Below, piece by piece: positions 1-7,293 of a stretch of 23,143 nt of DNA. The stretch is from Candidatus Methanoperedens sp. (lineage in GTDB: Archaea > Halobacteriota > Methanosarcinia > Methanosarcinales > Methanoperedenaceae): contig JAHFCV010000014.1 of assembly GCA_023249275.1 (NCBI GenBank), positions 1 through 23,143 on the forward strand. Direction: 5' to 3'. Positions within the stretch are counted from its first letter, which is position 1. The number at the start of each line of letters is the position of its first letter. The position numbers and the translations under genes are program-made. A model generated the notes under the pieces. It saw only the letters and a program-made list of their open reading frames with translations. It was not told where the DNA came from and made no database searches.

Positions 1-51
1 GGGGATTTTATCAAAAAATATGATGATGATAGTCTGAAATTACGCTGGTAA
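1..51 (+). CDS. C-terminal end of an unidentified protein (partial)
   Basis: An open frame from base 1 ends at TAA (49-51) and reads GDFIKKYDDDSLKLRW. The composition, with a charged linker and a terminal Trp, looks like a genuine protein end, but the fragment is too short to assign. It would converge on the minus-strand flavoprotein gene that ends at 170. Bases 52-169 hold no gene or clear terminator that I can recognise. Confidence 0.35.
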   Translation, partial: GDFIKKYDDDSLKLRW

Positions 52-169
52 AAGCCATCTGGCAAATTGTATAAGGTGATAAAAATACGTTTTACTTAGC
101 CGTAAGTGGCGAAGTCAAGTGTTAATTTGAAACTGATCACATGGAGATAACGCAAATAAGTAGCCCGCA

Positions 170-1222
170 TCAGTTTTTCCAGTACTGCTTAAACGCAACC
201 CACAATTCTGGCAGATGTTCCTGTAATAACTCATTATTAACACAGGCATCCAGCCTTTTTCTTTTTTCAAGCGCCCTTGCAAACGGTCTTCCAAGCAGCC
301 TTTTAATTCTGTTCTCATACTGCGAAAGCGCCGCCATATCATCACTTTCAAGCGCCTCAATTATCGTTTTCCCTGCCATCTCACCTGCAAGCACGGCATT
401 GTTAATGCCTGCGCCTGTGACCGGGTCAGCCATGCCAGCGCTGTCCCCCGCAAGAAGAACATTGTTAAAAACGAGTTTTTCCCGAAGACCGCCTGTTGGC
501 AAAGCTCCTGTTATATATCCTGTTTTTTTGACATCCAGCCCTCCAAAAGCATGCGATTCACGGATAAAAGAATCAAGATACTCGCGAGGAGTTTTTGAGC
601 CGATTGTTACTCCCACACCTGCTTTTGCAGACTCCTCTCCTGTCGGGTAAATCCATACATATCCGCCTGGCGCATAATCTACATTAAAAAAAATTTCTGC
701 CGTGTTACGCATCGGTTTTACTCCCTTTAAGTGATACTGCGCGCATACTGCAATTTTTTGCCTCTCCAATCCCAATAGCGATGCGGTTTTTGAAAAAACG
801 CCATCTGCGCCGACGATTATTTTTCCATGGGTATTCCCCCCCTGAAACCTCACCTCGCATGAATTAATATCCATTAGAGGTGAATCCCATTTAATCCTGG
901 CACCTGACTTTTCGGCTTTCTTTGCAAGCGCCATGTCAAACGATGGTCTATCAACCACGAATCCGTTCAATTCAAAATCATGGAACGCCAAATCAGGAAA
1001 ATACGTGCGCATTCCTGTTATTTTTGATTGCACGACGCAGTCATCAGGCAACTCCATATTAATCGTGTTGCTGATGTACCCCGCGCATGGAGATCTGCAC
1101 GTTGCGTTTTTCTCAAGCACAAGAACGCGATACCCAGCCCCGGCTACTGCTGCCGCTGTAACAGAACCTGCCGGTCCTGCGCCTGCAATAATTACATCAT
1201 ATTCAGCGATATGTCCACTCAT
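170..1222 (-). CDS. Geranylgeranyl-reductase-family FAD-dependent oxidoreductase (possible LipT-like)
   Basis: This is a 350-residue flavoprotein of the geranylgeranyl reductase family. Seen: an N-terminal Rossmann FAD motif GAGPAGS at about residues 14-20, an early PCAG segment near residue 45 where the family has a conserved Cys, the substrate-side YVWIYP motif near residue 190, and the second FAD motif GDSAGMADPVTGAG near residue 270. In archaea the founding members saturate geranylgeranyl chains of membrane lipids. However, this gene is the last of a cluster with lplB and lplA, and its start overlaps the lplA end by 20 bases, so it is translated from the same message. A flavoprotein of this family (LipT) has been described in prokaryotic lipoate-assembly clusters as a likely electron donor to the lipoyl synthases LipS1/LipS2. 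By context I favour a lipoate role over lipid saturation. It is somewhat shorter than typical lipid reductases (about 390-450 residues). Family certain, substrate uncertain. Confidence 0.85.
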   Translation of the reverse strand: MSGHIAEYDVIIAGAGPAGSVTAAAVAGAGYRVLVLEKNATCRSPCAGYISNTINMELPDDCVVQSKITGMRTYFPDLAFHDFELNGFVVDRPSFDMALAKKAEKSGARIKWDSPLMDINSCEVRFQGGNTHGKIIVGADGVFSKTASLLGLERQKIAVCAQYHLKGVKPMRNTAEIFFNVDYAPGGYVWIYPTGEESAKAGVGVTIGSKTPREYLDSFIRESHAFGGLDVKKTGYITGALPTGGLREKLVFNNVLLAGDSAGMADPVTGAGINNAVLAGEMAGKTIIEALESDDMAALSQYENRIKRLLGRPFARALEKRKRLDACVNNELLQEHLPELWVAFKQYWKN

Positions 1223-1946
1223 GAGAATAATATTTTGGAAGGAGAGAGTTTGTAAGCGCCTTTTCCCTCTGGCTGAGCGTTCCTGTTTTTAACCTGGCAT
1301 GGAAGCGTTCTTCGAATTTTCTTTTCATGATGTTTTTTATCTCTTCCATATCGCGCTGTTCCCCCAGTTCGCGGTCAAGCCATGTAAGCCCTTCCCTGAT
1401 TGAGGCTATTTTTTTATCAAAGAATTTTTCTTTCGGAATATTGGAAATCCGAAGCATCTCCTCAATGTCAAAATCAAGCAGTAACGTCCCGTTCTGGAGC
1501 AATTTCCCTTCCCATCGCGTCTGCGCATTTCCGGAAATTTTTTTGCTGTCCACCACCACATCATTAATGGGGCGGAAAGCGGCATTCAAGCCGTAATGAA
1601 TGAGCGTATCTATGAGGACACCGCATATTTGTTTGTAGGATTCAATGATATCAAGAGGGAACAGGTCGTTGTCTATTGTTCCCACCACGCCGTAATTTAT
1701 CTGTCGTCCCCTGTCGTCTGAGAACGCTATTCCGCCTCCGCTTATCCGTCTTGTAATGGTATAATCCCTGCAATTAGCAAGATTCAATTCAACGTCTGCT
1801 TTCTGGAAAAATCCCAGGAATATGGATTTTTTCGGCGTCCAGAAAAAGAAGGTATTACCCTCATCCCCTTTCAATATGGCTTCGTCCATTGCCATCATGT
1901 CGCGTATGTCCACAAGCCCAAAGTCAATGAAGCGCCATTCGTCCAT
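1203..1946 (-). CDS. lplA: Lipoate-protein ligase A, catalytic subunit
   Basis: Activates lipoate with ATP and transfers it to a lysine on carrier domains such as GcvH or 2-oxoacid dehydrogenase E2. From the chosen ATG (1946) the protein has 247 residues. Seen: the RRISGGG lipoyl-AMP loop at 66-72 and KKISGNAQ at 135-142, which carries the catalytic Lys. It lacks the C-terminal accessory domain, which is encoded separately by the upstream lplB; such bipartite ligases are known from archaea such as Thermoplasma. I chose 1946 because homologous sequence begins there (MDEWRFIDFG) and GAGGTG lies seven bases before it. The frame is open 43 codons further upstream to an ATG that overlaps the lplB stop (2072-2075), and GGAGGT sits just before that. 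An N-terminal extension made of translated hairpin sequence is therefore possible. The ATG lies inside the stem of a conserved hairpin element. Confidence 0.9.
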   Translation of the reverse strand: MDEWRFIDFGLVDIRDMMAMDEAILKGDEGNTFFFWTPKKSIFLGFFQKADVELNLANCRDYTITRRISGGGIAFSDDRGRQINYGVVGTIDNDLFPLDIIESYKQICGVLIDTLIHYGLNAAFRPINDVVVDSKKISGNAQTRWEGKLLQNGTLLLDFDIEEMLRISNIPKEKFFDKKIASIREGLTWLDRELGEQRDMEEIKNIMKRKFEERFHARLKTGTLSQREKALTNSLLPKYYSHEWTYR

Positions 1947-2023
1947 AAAGCGACACCTCGCTTTATGCGGTGTTGGGGTATGCGCAGCATACCCCTCGTT
2001 TGATAAAACTTTCTTAAAGTTTT
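1944..2023 (-). repeat. Three-hairpin composite element, copy A (lplA start)
   Basis: On the plus strand: hairpin 1 at 1944-1967 (arms CATAAAGCG / CGCTTTATG, 6-base loop), a 7-base spacer, hairpin 2 at 1975-1995 (arms GGGGTATGC / GCATACCCC, loop GCA), a 9-base spacer, and hairpin 3 at 2005-2023 (arms AAAACTTT / AAAGTTTT, loop CTT). On the transcribed minus strand, the outermost ATG of hairpin 1 is the lplA start codon and the loop presents AGGTGT, part of its GAGGTG ribosome-binding sequence. The same architecture with different but complementary arms recurs at 17271-17349. Seen directly; function inferred. Confidence 0.85.
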
Positions 2024-2025
2024 TT

Positions 2026-2067
2026 GATGAACTCAAAGACCTCAGTTCTTTTCTAGACGAGTTCATC
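2026..2067. repeat. Additional inverted repeat next to hairpin element A
   Basis: Perfect 9-base arms GATGAACTC (2026-2034) and GAGTTCATC (2059-2067) enclose 24 bases between lplB and lplA. The left arm follows directly on hairpin 3 of element A. Copy B at 17271 has no equivalent, so this may be a separate stem. It lies between the lplB stop and the internal lplA start and could shape coupling between the two genes. Confidence 0.6.
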
Positions 2068-2071
2068 AAAG

Positions 2072-2362
2072 TCATACCTCCAGTGCTTTCATTATGGACT
2101 CAGTGAAATCAGACGGGGTTGTTCCAGGCGATTGGATATTCTCTTTTTCGTATATCTCTTCTATAATTTCCTGGAGCTTTTCACGATTTGCCGGAACCCC
2201 TTTTAATCGCTCGATTATTTTAAAGAGCGCTTCTTCAGGTAACAGGAAGAAATCCCCTGAAATAGTTATATCTTTGATAATCCCGTTTTCTGTTGCAACG
2301 AATGACCTGATAAGTCCTCCCCTGGATTTATGGATGCCCTGCCTGGTTTTTGAAGTCTCCAT
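2072..2362 (-). CDS. lplB: Lipoate-protein ligase accessory subunit (LplB, C-terminal domain)
   Basis: A 96-residue stand-alone version of the C-terminal domain that single-chain LplA enzymes carry. In bipartite archaeal ligases it is needed for lipoyl-adenylate formation. Seen: a KSRGGLIRSFVATENGIIKD opening (this domain's typical strand, with the KxxGGLIR pattern), then ISGDFFLLPEEALFKIIERL and a helical tail. The gene precedes lplA on the same strand, and its TGA overlaps an in-frame ATG of the longer lplA frame. AGGAG lies eight bases before the ATG at 2362, and an AT-rich TATA-like box is at 2399-2412, so it should head the lplB-lplA-flavoprotein message. Family assignment rests on sequence pattern plus adjacency to lplA. 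Confidence 0.88.
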   Translation of the reverse strand: METSKTRQGIHKSRGGLIRSFVATENGIIKDITISGDFFLLPEEALFKIIERLKGVPANREKLQEIIEEIYEKENIQSPGTTPSDFTESIMKALEV

Positions 2363-2398
2363 TGTTATTGCTCCTGTGTAACCTGAAATGGTATGATT

Positions 2399-2412
2399 CT
2401 ATAAAAAAATAT
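2399..2412 (-). promoter_or_regulatory. TATA-type promoter of the lipoate operon
   Basis: The minus strand reads ATATTTTTTTATAG here. Archaeal transcription starts about 25 bases downstream of such a box, which puts the start near 2380 and gives a leader of about 18 bases that contains the AGGAG of lplB. Confidence 0.5.
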
Positions 2413-2501
2413 CATCTGCATTCCAGAATGGATTCTATCTGTTTGATGACTAAAAAACAAGTTAGTAGCGAGTGCAAAACCCGGCTATAATTCGCATGAT
2501 A

Positions 2502-2717
2502 TCAAAACCTTGCGCCTTCCTCTCTCCAGGATATCCTGTGTGAACCCGAAAGCCCGCTTCTGAATCTCGGACATACGTCGATACAGCAATATTTTGTGAG
2601 TTTTTGCTTGCACTCTGTCACAAGGCGCAGAGGCAATGTATCGCTCCGCTCATAACCGGCAAATGAGGCAAACAAACCTTTGCCGATGGCGCAACCTGAT
2701 ACAGATTTTATTTCCAT
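2502..2717 (-). CDS. Small protein of unknown function (71 residues)
   Basis: I do not recognise this protein. It begins MEIKSVSGCAIGKG and contains three cysteines after the first (at about 36, 44-45 and 49) and a basic, Arg/Ser-rich C-terminus. The expression signals are good: AGGAG ends six bases before the ATG, and a palindromic GTTATATAAC box at 2750-2759 is correctly placed to start transcription around 2730. There is no signal peptide or membrane segment. It stands alone between the lipoate operon and a region with gene remnants, so it could also be the surviving front of a truncated gene. No function is proposed. Confidence 0.45.
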   Translation of the reverse strand: MEIKSVSGCAIGKGLFASFAGYERSDTLPLRLVTECKQKLTKYCCIDVCPRFRSGLSGSHRISWREEGARF

Positions 2718-2749
2718 GACTATCTCCTAATTTAACCATTAATCATTAT

Positions 2750-2759
2750 GTTATATAAC
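2750..2759 (-). promoter_or_regulatory. Palindromic TATA box upstream of the 71-residue gene
   Basis: GTTATATAAC is self-complementary, so it could direct TBP in either direction. For the minus strand the spacing to the AGGAG and ATG at 2717 gives a very short leader. On the plus strand it points at the decayed gene end at 2808-2996. Confidence 0.45.
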
Positions 2760-2807
2760 CGTTGCCTTTATCATGATTATGAGTTTCGATGAGCAGGTAT
2801 TCGGTGA

Positions 2808-2996
2808 AGCAATAGGACAAGTTATTTATGTTATTCCTTATCTGCACCGGACTCGGCAGGCAACTATACTTTCAGGGCAGAAACATTTGGTTTTGATGCT
2901 TTTAACAATAAATATGCTGCAGCCAATGCTGCAAACCAGGAAGTTAAAAAACCACCGTTATGGAAAAACATATTAGAATTTTTTGGTTTTCCTTAA
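2808..2996 (+). pseudogene. Decayed C-terminal end of a secreted or surface-type protein
   Basis: The plus-strand frame ending at TAA 2994-2996 encodes a protein-like tail: APDSAGNYTFRAETFGFDAF, then an Ala/Asn-rich stretch and a terminal PPLWKNILEFFGFP. GNYTFRAE resembles the last strands of an immunoglobulin-like or bacterial-surface repeat domain. There is no start: TGA codons interrupt the frame at 2805 and just upstream, and the sequence before about 2840 no longer looks coding in this frame. It is best read as the remnant of a larger gene. A competing 67-codon frame (2773-2976) has a less protein-like translation. Bases 2718-2807 and 2997-3038 contain no other gene. Confidence 0.5.
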
Positions 2997-3038
2997 CAGA
3001 CAGCCCTACAGTTCTTAAAAAATTCCCATGATTTGAAT

Positions 3039-3284
3039 TTAAGCTTTCGCTTTTTCGCAGACAGCTATATGTTCTGCCAACTGAACTTTAAGAGCTGAAA
3101 TTTCTTCTTTCATGTCAAGTCTGTTTAAAATTACCTTGATATCTCCGTGCATTTCTACCATGTCCAGATGCAACGTGTCTACTTTTTCTTCGAGTTTAGC
3201 AATGCGTTCGGTATTTTCCCTGACCTTTTCAGTCACGGTAATTAAATCTTTTATAGCTTTTAGAACGTCTGCCAGGGTTGCCAT
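3039..3284 (-). CDS. Small coiled-coil protein of unknown function
   Basis: An 81-residue charged protein that is almost entirely heptad-like helix: KLEEKVDTLHLDMVEMHGDI from about residue 30, followed by KVILNRLDMKEEISALKVQL. There is no membrane segment and no catalytic motif; one Cys lies near the C-terminus. Short proteins of this kind are common in methanogen genomes and probably oligomerise. It lies 66 bases downstream of the uvrB stop on the same strand, so it may be read through from uvrB. The ribosome-binding sequence before the ATG is weak (TAGG, close to the start). Function unknown. Confidence 0.65.
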   Translation of the reverse strand: MATLADVLKAIKDLITVTEKVRENTERIAKLEEKVDTLHLDMVEMHGDIKVILNRLDMKEEISALKVQLAEHIAVCEKAKA

Positions 3285-3350
3285 AAGCCTATGATATTCA
3301 ATTATCTACTTAAAACCTTTTGCAAACTTAACTTCAGCAATAGTTTATAA

Positions 3351-5276
3351 TCACATCTCCTTCCTCAACTTCCCTATCATGTCCCTTATCTTCGCCGCTT
3401 TCTCAAACTCAAGATTCTTCGCAGCCCTGTGCATTGCAGCCTCAAGTTCCACAATATAATTGAACAACTCTTCCTTCGGCGGCATTGCCTCTACCTCAAC
3501 TCTTGGCTCAACAGCCTTCTGGATAGTCTGCGGCGTGATGCCATGCACCCTGTTATACTCCCCCTGCATCTCACGGCGCCTGTTGGTCTCGTCAATCGCC
3601 CTCTGCATAGAACCCGTAATCCTGCCAGCATACATCACGACCCTGCCCTCGATATTCCTCGACGTCCTCCCTATTGTCTGCAACAGCGAGCGGTCGGAGC
3701 GCAGGAAACCTTCCTTGTCCGCATCCAGAACCGCAACCAGCGCAACCTCAGGCAGGTCAAGCCCTTCCCGCAAAAGATTAATGCCCACAAGCACATCGAA
3801 CTCCCCAAGGCGCAGGCTCCGTATTATCTCGATTCGCTCAAGCGTCTCTATTTCAGAGTGCATGTACCTCGCCTTGATACCCGCGCTGATAAGATATTCC
3901 GTCAGGTCTTCAGCCATCCTTTTTGTGAGCGTAGTAACAAGCACCCTGTGCTTTTTCTCCGTCTTTCTTCGAATCTCAGCCATCAGGTCGTCTATCTGCC
4001 CCTCCACAGGCTTCACCACGATCTCGGGGTCAACAAGCCCGGTTGGTCGGATAATCTGCTCTACCACCTGCGCGCTGCGGGCTATTTCATACTCAGCAGG
4101 CGTGGCAGAAACATACAATACCTGGTTCACCCGCGCATTGAACTCATCGAACGTGAGCGGGCGGTTGTCATACGCAGAAGGCATCCTGAACCCGTAATCC
4201 ACAAGCGATTCCTTCCTCGCATGGTCGCCTGCATGCATTCCACGCAGCTGCGGGAGCGTAACGTGCGATTCATCAACCACGATAAGAAAATCTTTCGGGA
4301 AATAGTCGATAAGCGTATAAGGCGGCTCACCCGCCCTTCTGCCGTCCATATGGCGGCTGTAATTCTCGATTCCCTGGCAGTACCCGATTTCCCGCATCAT
4401 CTCGATATCGAATTTCGTGCGCTGTTCAAGCCGCGCTGCTTCCAGTATTTTTCCCGTGCGTTTTAATTCCCGCAGCCTGTCCTTGAGTTCGGCTTCAATC
4501 GATTCAATAGCAGCTTCGATTTTTTCCTGTGGCATCACGAAATGCTTTGCAGGATATATCACCACAGCCTCGTTTTCCCTTATGATTTTCCCGGTCAGGA
4601 TGTCAAATTCAGCAATCCTCTCTATTTCATCGCCGAAAAGTTCTATCCTTATACCGGTTAAAGCGTATGATGGAAATACCTCTATCGTATCCCCGCGCAC
4701 CCGGAATTTCCCTGCGCTAAAATCCATATCGTTTCGCTCATACTGCATATCCACAAGACGTGAAAGTATCACCTTGCGTTCCGCTATCTCACCTTTTTTA
4801 AGCAGGAGTGCCATATCCTGCCATTCCTGCGGCGAACCTATGCCGTAGATGCAGGAAACGCTTGCCACAACAATCACATCCCTGCGCTCGAACAGGGAGC
4901 GCGTGGCTGAAAGTCGCATCCTGTTAATCTCCTCGTTTATGGAAGCATCCTTTTCGATGTATGTATCAGTCTGCGGAATATATGCCTCCGGCTGGTAGTA
5001 ATCATAGTAACTCACAAAATATTCCACTGCATTTTCAGGGAAAAAAGCCTTGAACTCAGAATAGAGCTGCGATGCAAGGGTTTTGTTGTGGGAAATCACA
5101 AGCGTTGGCATCCGCACCCTGTTTATCACATTGGCAACAGTGAAAGTCTTCCCCGAACCTGTAACGCCAAGCAGTGTCTGGTGCTTCATACCCTGTCCTA
5201 TCCCCTTGCTAAGGTCTCCTATCGCCTTTACCTGGTCTCCCTTTGGCTCAAAGCCGGATACAAGTTTAAATGCCAA
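3351..5276 (-). CDS. uvrB: Excinuclease ABC subunit B (UvrB)
   Basis: The damage-verifying helicase of nucleotide excision repair; it receives damaged DNA from UvrA and positions UvrC for incision. The protein is full length at 641 residues. Seen: Walker A GVTGSGKT at 37-44; the Tyr-rich beta-hairpin segment YYDYYQPEAYIPQTDTYIEK at about 90-109, which inserts behind the lesion; DESH helicase motif II at 335-338; motif VI QTIGRTSRN; and a C-terminal UVR coiled-coil (about 604-641) that contacts UvrC. The start is TTG (5274-5276): GAGG lies five bases before it, and the next residues match the family's usual FKLVS opening. No uvrA or uvrC is in the window. Archaeal UvrABC systems are thought to derive from bacteria. 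Confidence 0.98.
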   Translation of the reverse strand: MAFKLVSGFEPKGDQVKAIGDLSKGIGQGMKHQTLLGVTGSGKTFTVANVINRVRMPTLVISHNKTLASQLYSEFKAFFPENAVEYFVSYYDYYQPEAYIPQTDTYIEKDASINEEINRMRLSATRSLFERRDVIVVASVSCIYGIGSPQEWQDMALLLKKGEIAERKVILSRLVDMQYERNDMDFSAGKFRVRGDTIEVFPSYALTGIRIELFGDEIERIAEFDILTGKIIRENEAVVIYPAKHFVMPQEKIEAAIESIEAELKDRLRELKRTGKILEAARLEQRTKFDIEMMREIGYCQGIENYSRHMDGRRAGEPPYTLIDYFPKDFLIVVDESHVTLPQLRGMHAGDHARKESLVDYGFRMPSAYDNRPLTFDEFNARVNQVLYVSATPAEYEIARSAQVVEQIIRPTGLVDPEIVVKPVEGQIDDLMAEIRRKTEKKHRVLVTTLTKRMAEDLTEYLISAGIKARYMHSEIETLERIEIIRSLRLGEFDVLVGINLLREGLDLPEVALVAVLDADKEGFLRSDRSLLQTIGRTSRNIEGRVVMYAGRITGSMQRAIDETNRRREMQGEYNRVHGITPQTIQKAVEPRVEVEAMPPKEELFNYIVELEAAMHRAAKNLEFEKAAKIRDMIGKLRKEM

Positions 5277-5332
5277 TTGCGCCTCACGATAAATATTGAT
5301 AGTGGACCATGACGGTTTTATTCTTTCTTATA

Positions 5333-7291
5333 TTAAAGCACAAACATGGTGAATAACAGATAACCGATAGTTACCATTATTACGGAATGTTTTAATCCTG
5401 AGAGAACACTGCCTTCTCCCATCACTCCTGCAATCAAACCCGAGGAAAATCCCTGTATCAGGGCGCCGTGGAAAAATATGCGGTTATACATTTCAAGTTT
5501 CTCCCTGCTCAGGCTGAGAGGAACCGCACCTGACCCGGTACCTGAAACTTTTTCCCCCGCCTTCACCATCTCTGCAAGGAACGTTGTAGAGATAATGTAA
5601 ATAATCCCGATGAATACGAGAAATGATATATATATAATTACAACGTAAATAAACATGTTTATTCTGCGCTCTGCCCTTAATTCCTGCTCGGCGGCTGCGT
5701 CCCTTGCTGCCACATTGAGCACTTCGCCAATGTCGCCGCTTGACTCGTTGGCTTTTGTCAATAAAGTGACCGAACGCGATACTATATGCGTCCTGACCCT
5801 GTTTGCAAAGCGTATGAGCGCTTCATTGATGGCAAGCCCCCATTCAATATCATTCCAGATTTTTTTAATCTCCGTACTCATCCCGCTATCGGAGCGGGTC
5901 ATCAATTTTATTGAGTCCCGAAGTGTCATGCCAGTCTCATTGGTACTGGCAAGTTTTTTTAAGAAATCAGGTATCTGGGACTGTATCCTGTCTTCCTTTC
6001 CTTTCTTATATTCATGAAAAAGCATCAAGGGAATTATCACGATAAACGCTGTAAAAACCACTCTATCATCTATAAAGTCTATAAAGTTTGGTGATTTCAT
6101 CGCACTAAAAATCGAGATTAGAAGATAGATAAGTGCAATCGGCATGGTTATTACCAAAGAGTACTCCGGCTTTTCTTTCATGGGCTTGAATGGGTCGCGG
6201 AGCATCTCCCTGATTTTAATAGAGTCTCTTGATTTGACAAATTTTAAAAATGTGGTTTTTTCCTCTGTTTCAGGTACAGTTATTGTTTCTCCAACGTACT
6301 TTTGAGTCGGTAAAAGCGGCGCCTCGCCCGTAGCCCCTGGTGTAATAATACTCACCATTACGACAAACATCATGGACCCGATTGGTATCACTGCATAGAT
6401 TATAGCGTATATCATCACCTGGCTGCCCGAACCCATTACCGACATCATCACTCCCAGAATTATAATAAACAGAGGGCCTGCAACAAAAGCTGTGACATAG
6501 GATTCCGCTATCAACCCCAGTGTTTCAAGGAATCCTTTCTGTTCCGCCTTAGCCCTGTTGATGTATTGTTCGGATTTGTCCCGAAAATATGTGGGTATAT
6601 TCCCGCCGCTATCTATAACAGTCAGAAGATTATACATGAGGTCCCTGAAATTTTCAGACGGTGTAATATCGCATATATTGTGAAGCGCAGTTCTTAAGTC
6701 ATTTCCAAAATAATCCATATCCCGGACAATTACATCCATCTCCCTGGCTACTTCCCCGTAAGTATCAGTGCTTTTGCTGAGGGAACGCATTATCTCAATA
6801 ACATTCATACCCCCCCTGCTCAATGCATACATGAATGTAACGGCATATGGCAGGTTTTTATCAATCGAACCTTTCCTTTCTCCCGCCATGAAAGACGGAT
6901 AGGCGATAAAGAGCAGATTGGTTATACCACCAATCAACAGTGTAAAAAAAACAACAATTATAAACGCGACAGATATTTCTTTATACTGGATAAGCCATGC
7001 AGTTGATGGGGTGAATTTAAGATGGGTTATTTGCGGTGGAAGCCCCACGACAGAAACAACAAAATAAGCAAGCATCAAGCCTATGATAGCTCCCACAAGA
7101 CCCGCGAGCACTGAGTAAAATACAGCGTTTGAAATATACATTTCATACGACATGGGAATGCGTGCCTGTCTCAGTGCAAGCCGAAGATCATGGAATTGGT
7201 CTTTCCTTGCTTTTATCCTGTCCCCGAGCAAGACAAAAGGTATTGTTTTTAATTTTATGAGGAATGATTCAATATTTGCCATTATTCCCAT
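5333..7291 (-). CDS. Type II/IV secretion (pilus) membrane platform protein with two T2SSF domains (TadC/FlaJ-like)
   Basis: The inner-membrane platform that couples a secretion ATPase to pilus or archaellum-like fibre assembly. It has 652 residues. Seen: two T2SSF modules, the first around 145-290 (ALSRGGMNVIEIMRSLSK) and the second around 440-570 (NETGMTLRDSIKLMTRSDSG), each with the Gly-Met pattern of the fold, and hydrophobic segments near 54-82, 106-131, 259-287, 293-317, 378-397, 411-426, 546-572 and 633-651. A cytoplasmic linker with a threonine- and glutamate-rich stretch separates the modules. It starts two bases after the ATPase stop, so the two are co-translated; ATG at 7291 or the third-codon-later ATG at 7282 are both possible. 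No pilin gene is in the window, so the fibre is unknown. Confidence 0.92.
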   Translation of the reverse strand: MGIMANIESFLIKLKTIPFVLLGDRIKARKDQFHDLRLALRQARIPMSYEMYISNAVFYSVLAGLVGAIIGLMLAYFVVSVVGLPPQITHLKFTPSTAWLIQYKEISVAFIIVVFFTLLIGGITNLLFIAYPSFMAGERKGSIDKNLPYAVTFMYALSRGGMNVIEIMRSLSKSTDTYGEVAREMDVIVRDMDYFGNDLRTALHNICDITPSENFRDLMYNLLTVIDSGGNIPTYFRDKSEQYINRAKAEQKGFLETLGLIAESYVTAFVAGPLFIIILGVMMSVMGSGSQVMIYAIIYAVIPIGSMMFVVMVSIITPGATGEAPLLPTQKYVGETITVPETEEKTTFLKFVKSRDSIKIREMLRDPFKPMKEKPEYSLVITMPIALIYLLISIFSAMKSPNFIDFIDDRVVFTAFIVIIPLMLFHEYKKGKEDRIQSQIPDFLKKLASTNETGMTLRDSIKLMTRSDSGMSTEIKKIWNDIEWGLAINEALIRFANRVRTHIVSRSVTLLTKANESSGDIGEVLNVAARDAAAEQELRAERRINMFIYVVIIYISFLVFIGIIYIISTTFLAEMVKAGEKVSGTGSGAVPLSLSREKLEMYNRIFFHGALIQGFSSGLIAGVMGEGSVLSGLKHSVIMVTIGYLLFTMFVL

Positions 7292-7293
7292 CC

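Noticed and set aside
2773..2976. 67-codon plus-strand frame starting MIMSFDEQ
   Set aside because: A neighbouring frame (2808-2996) gives a much more protein-like sequence over the same bases; this frame loses protein character after the first third.
3429..4466. 345-codon open frame on the plus strand across uvrB
   Set aside because: It is antisense to a full-length UvrB. The translation is rich in His/Arg/Leu without any domain pattern, as expected from the opposite frame of a conserved gene.
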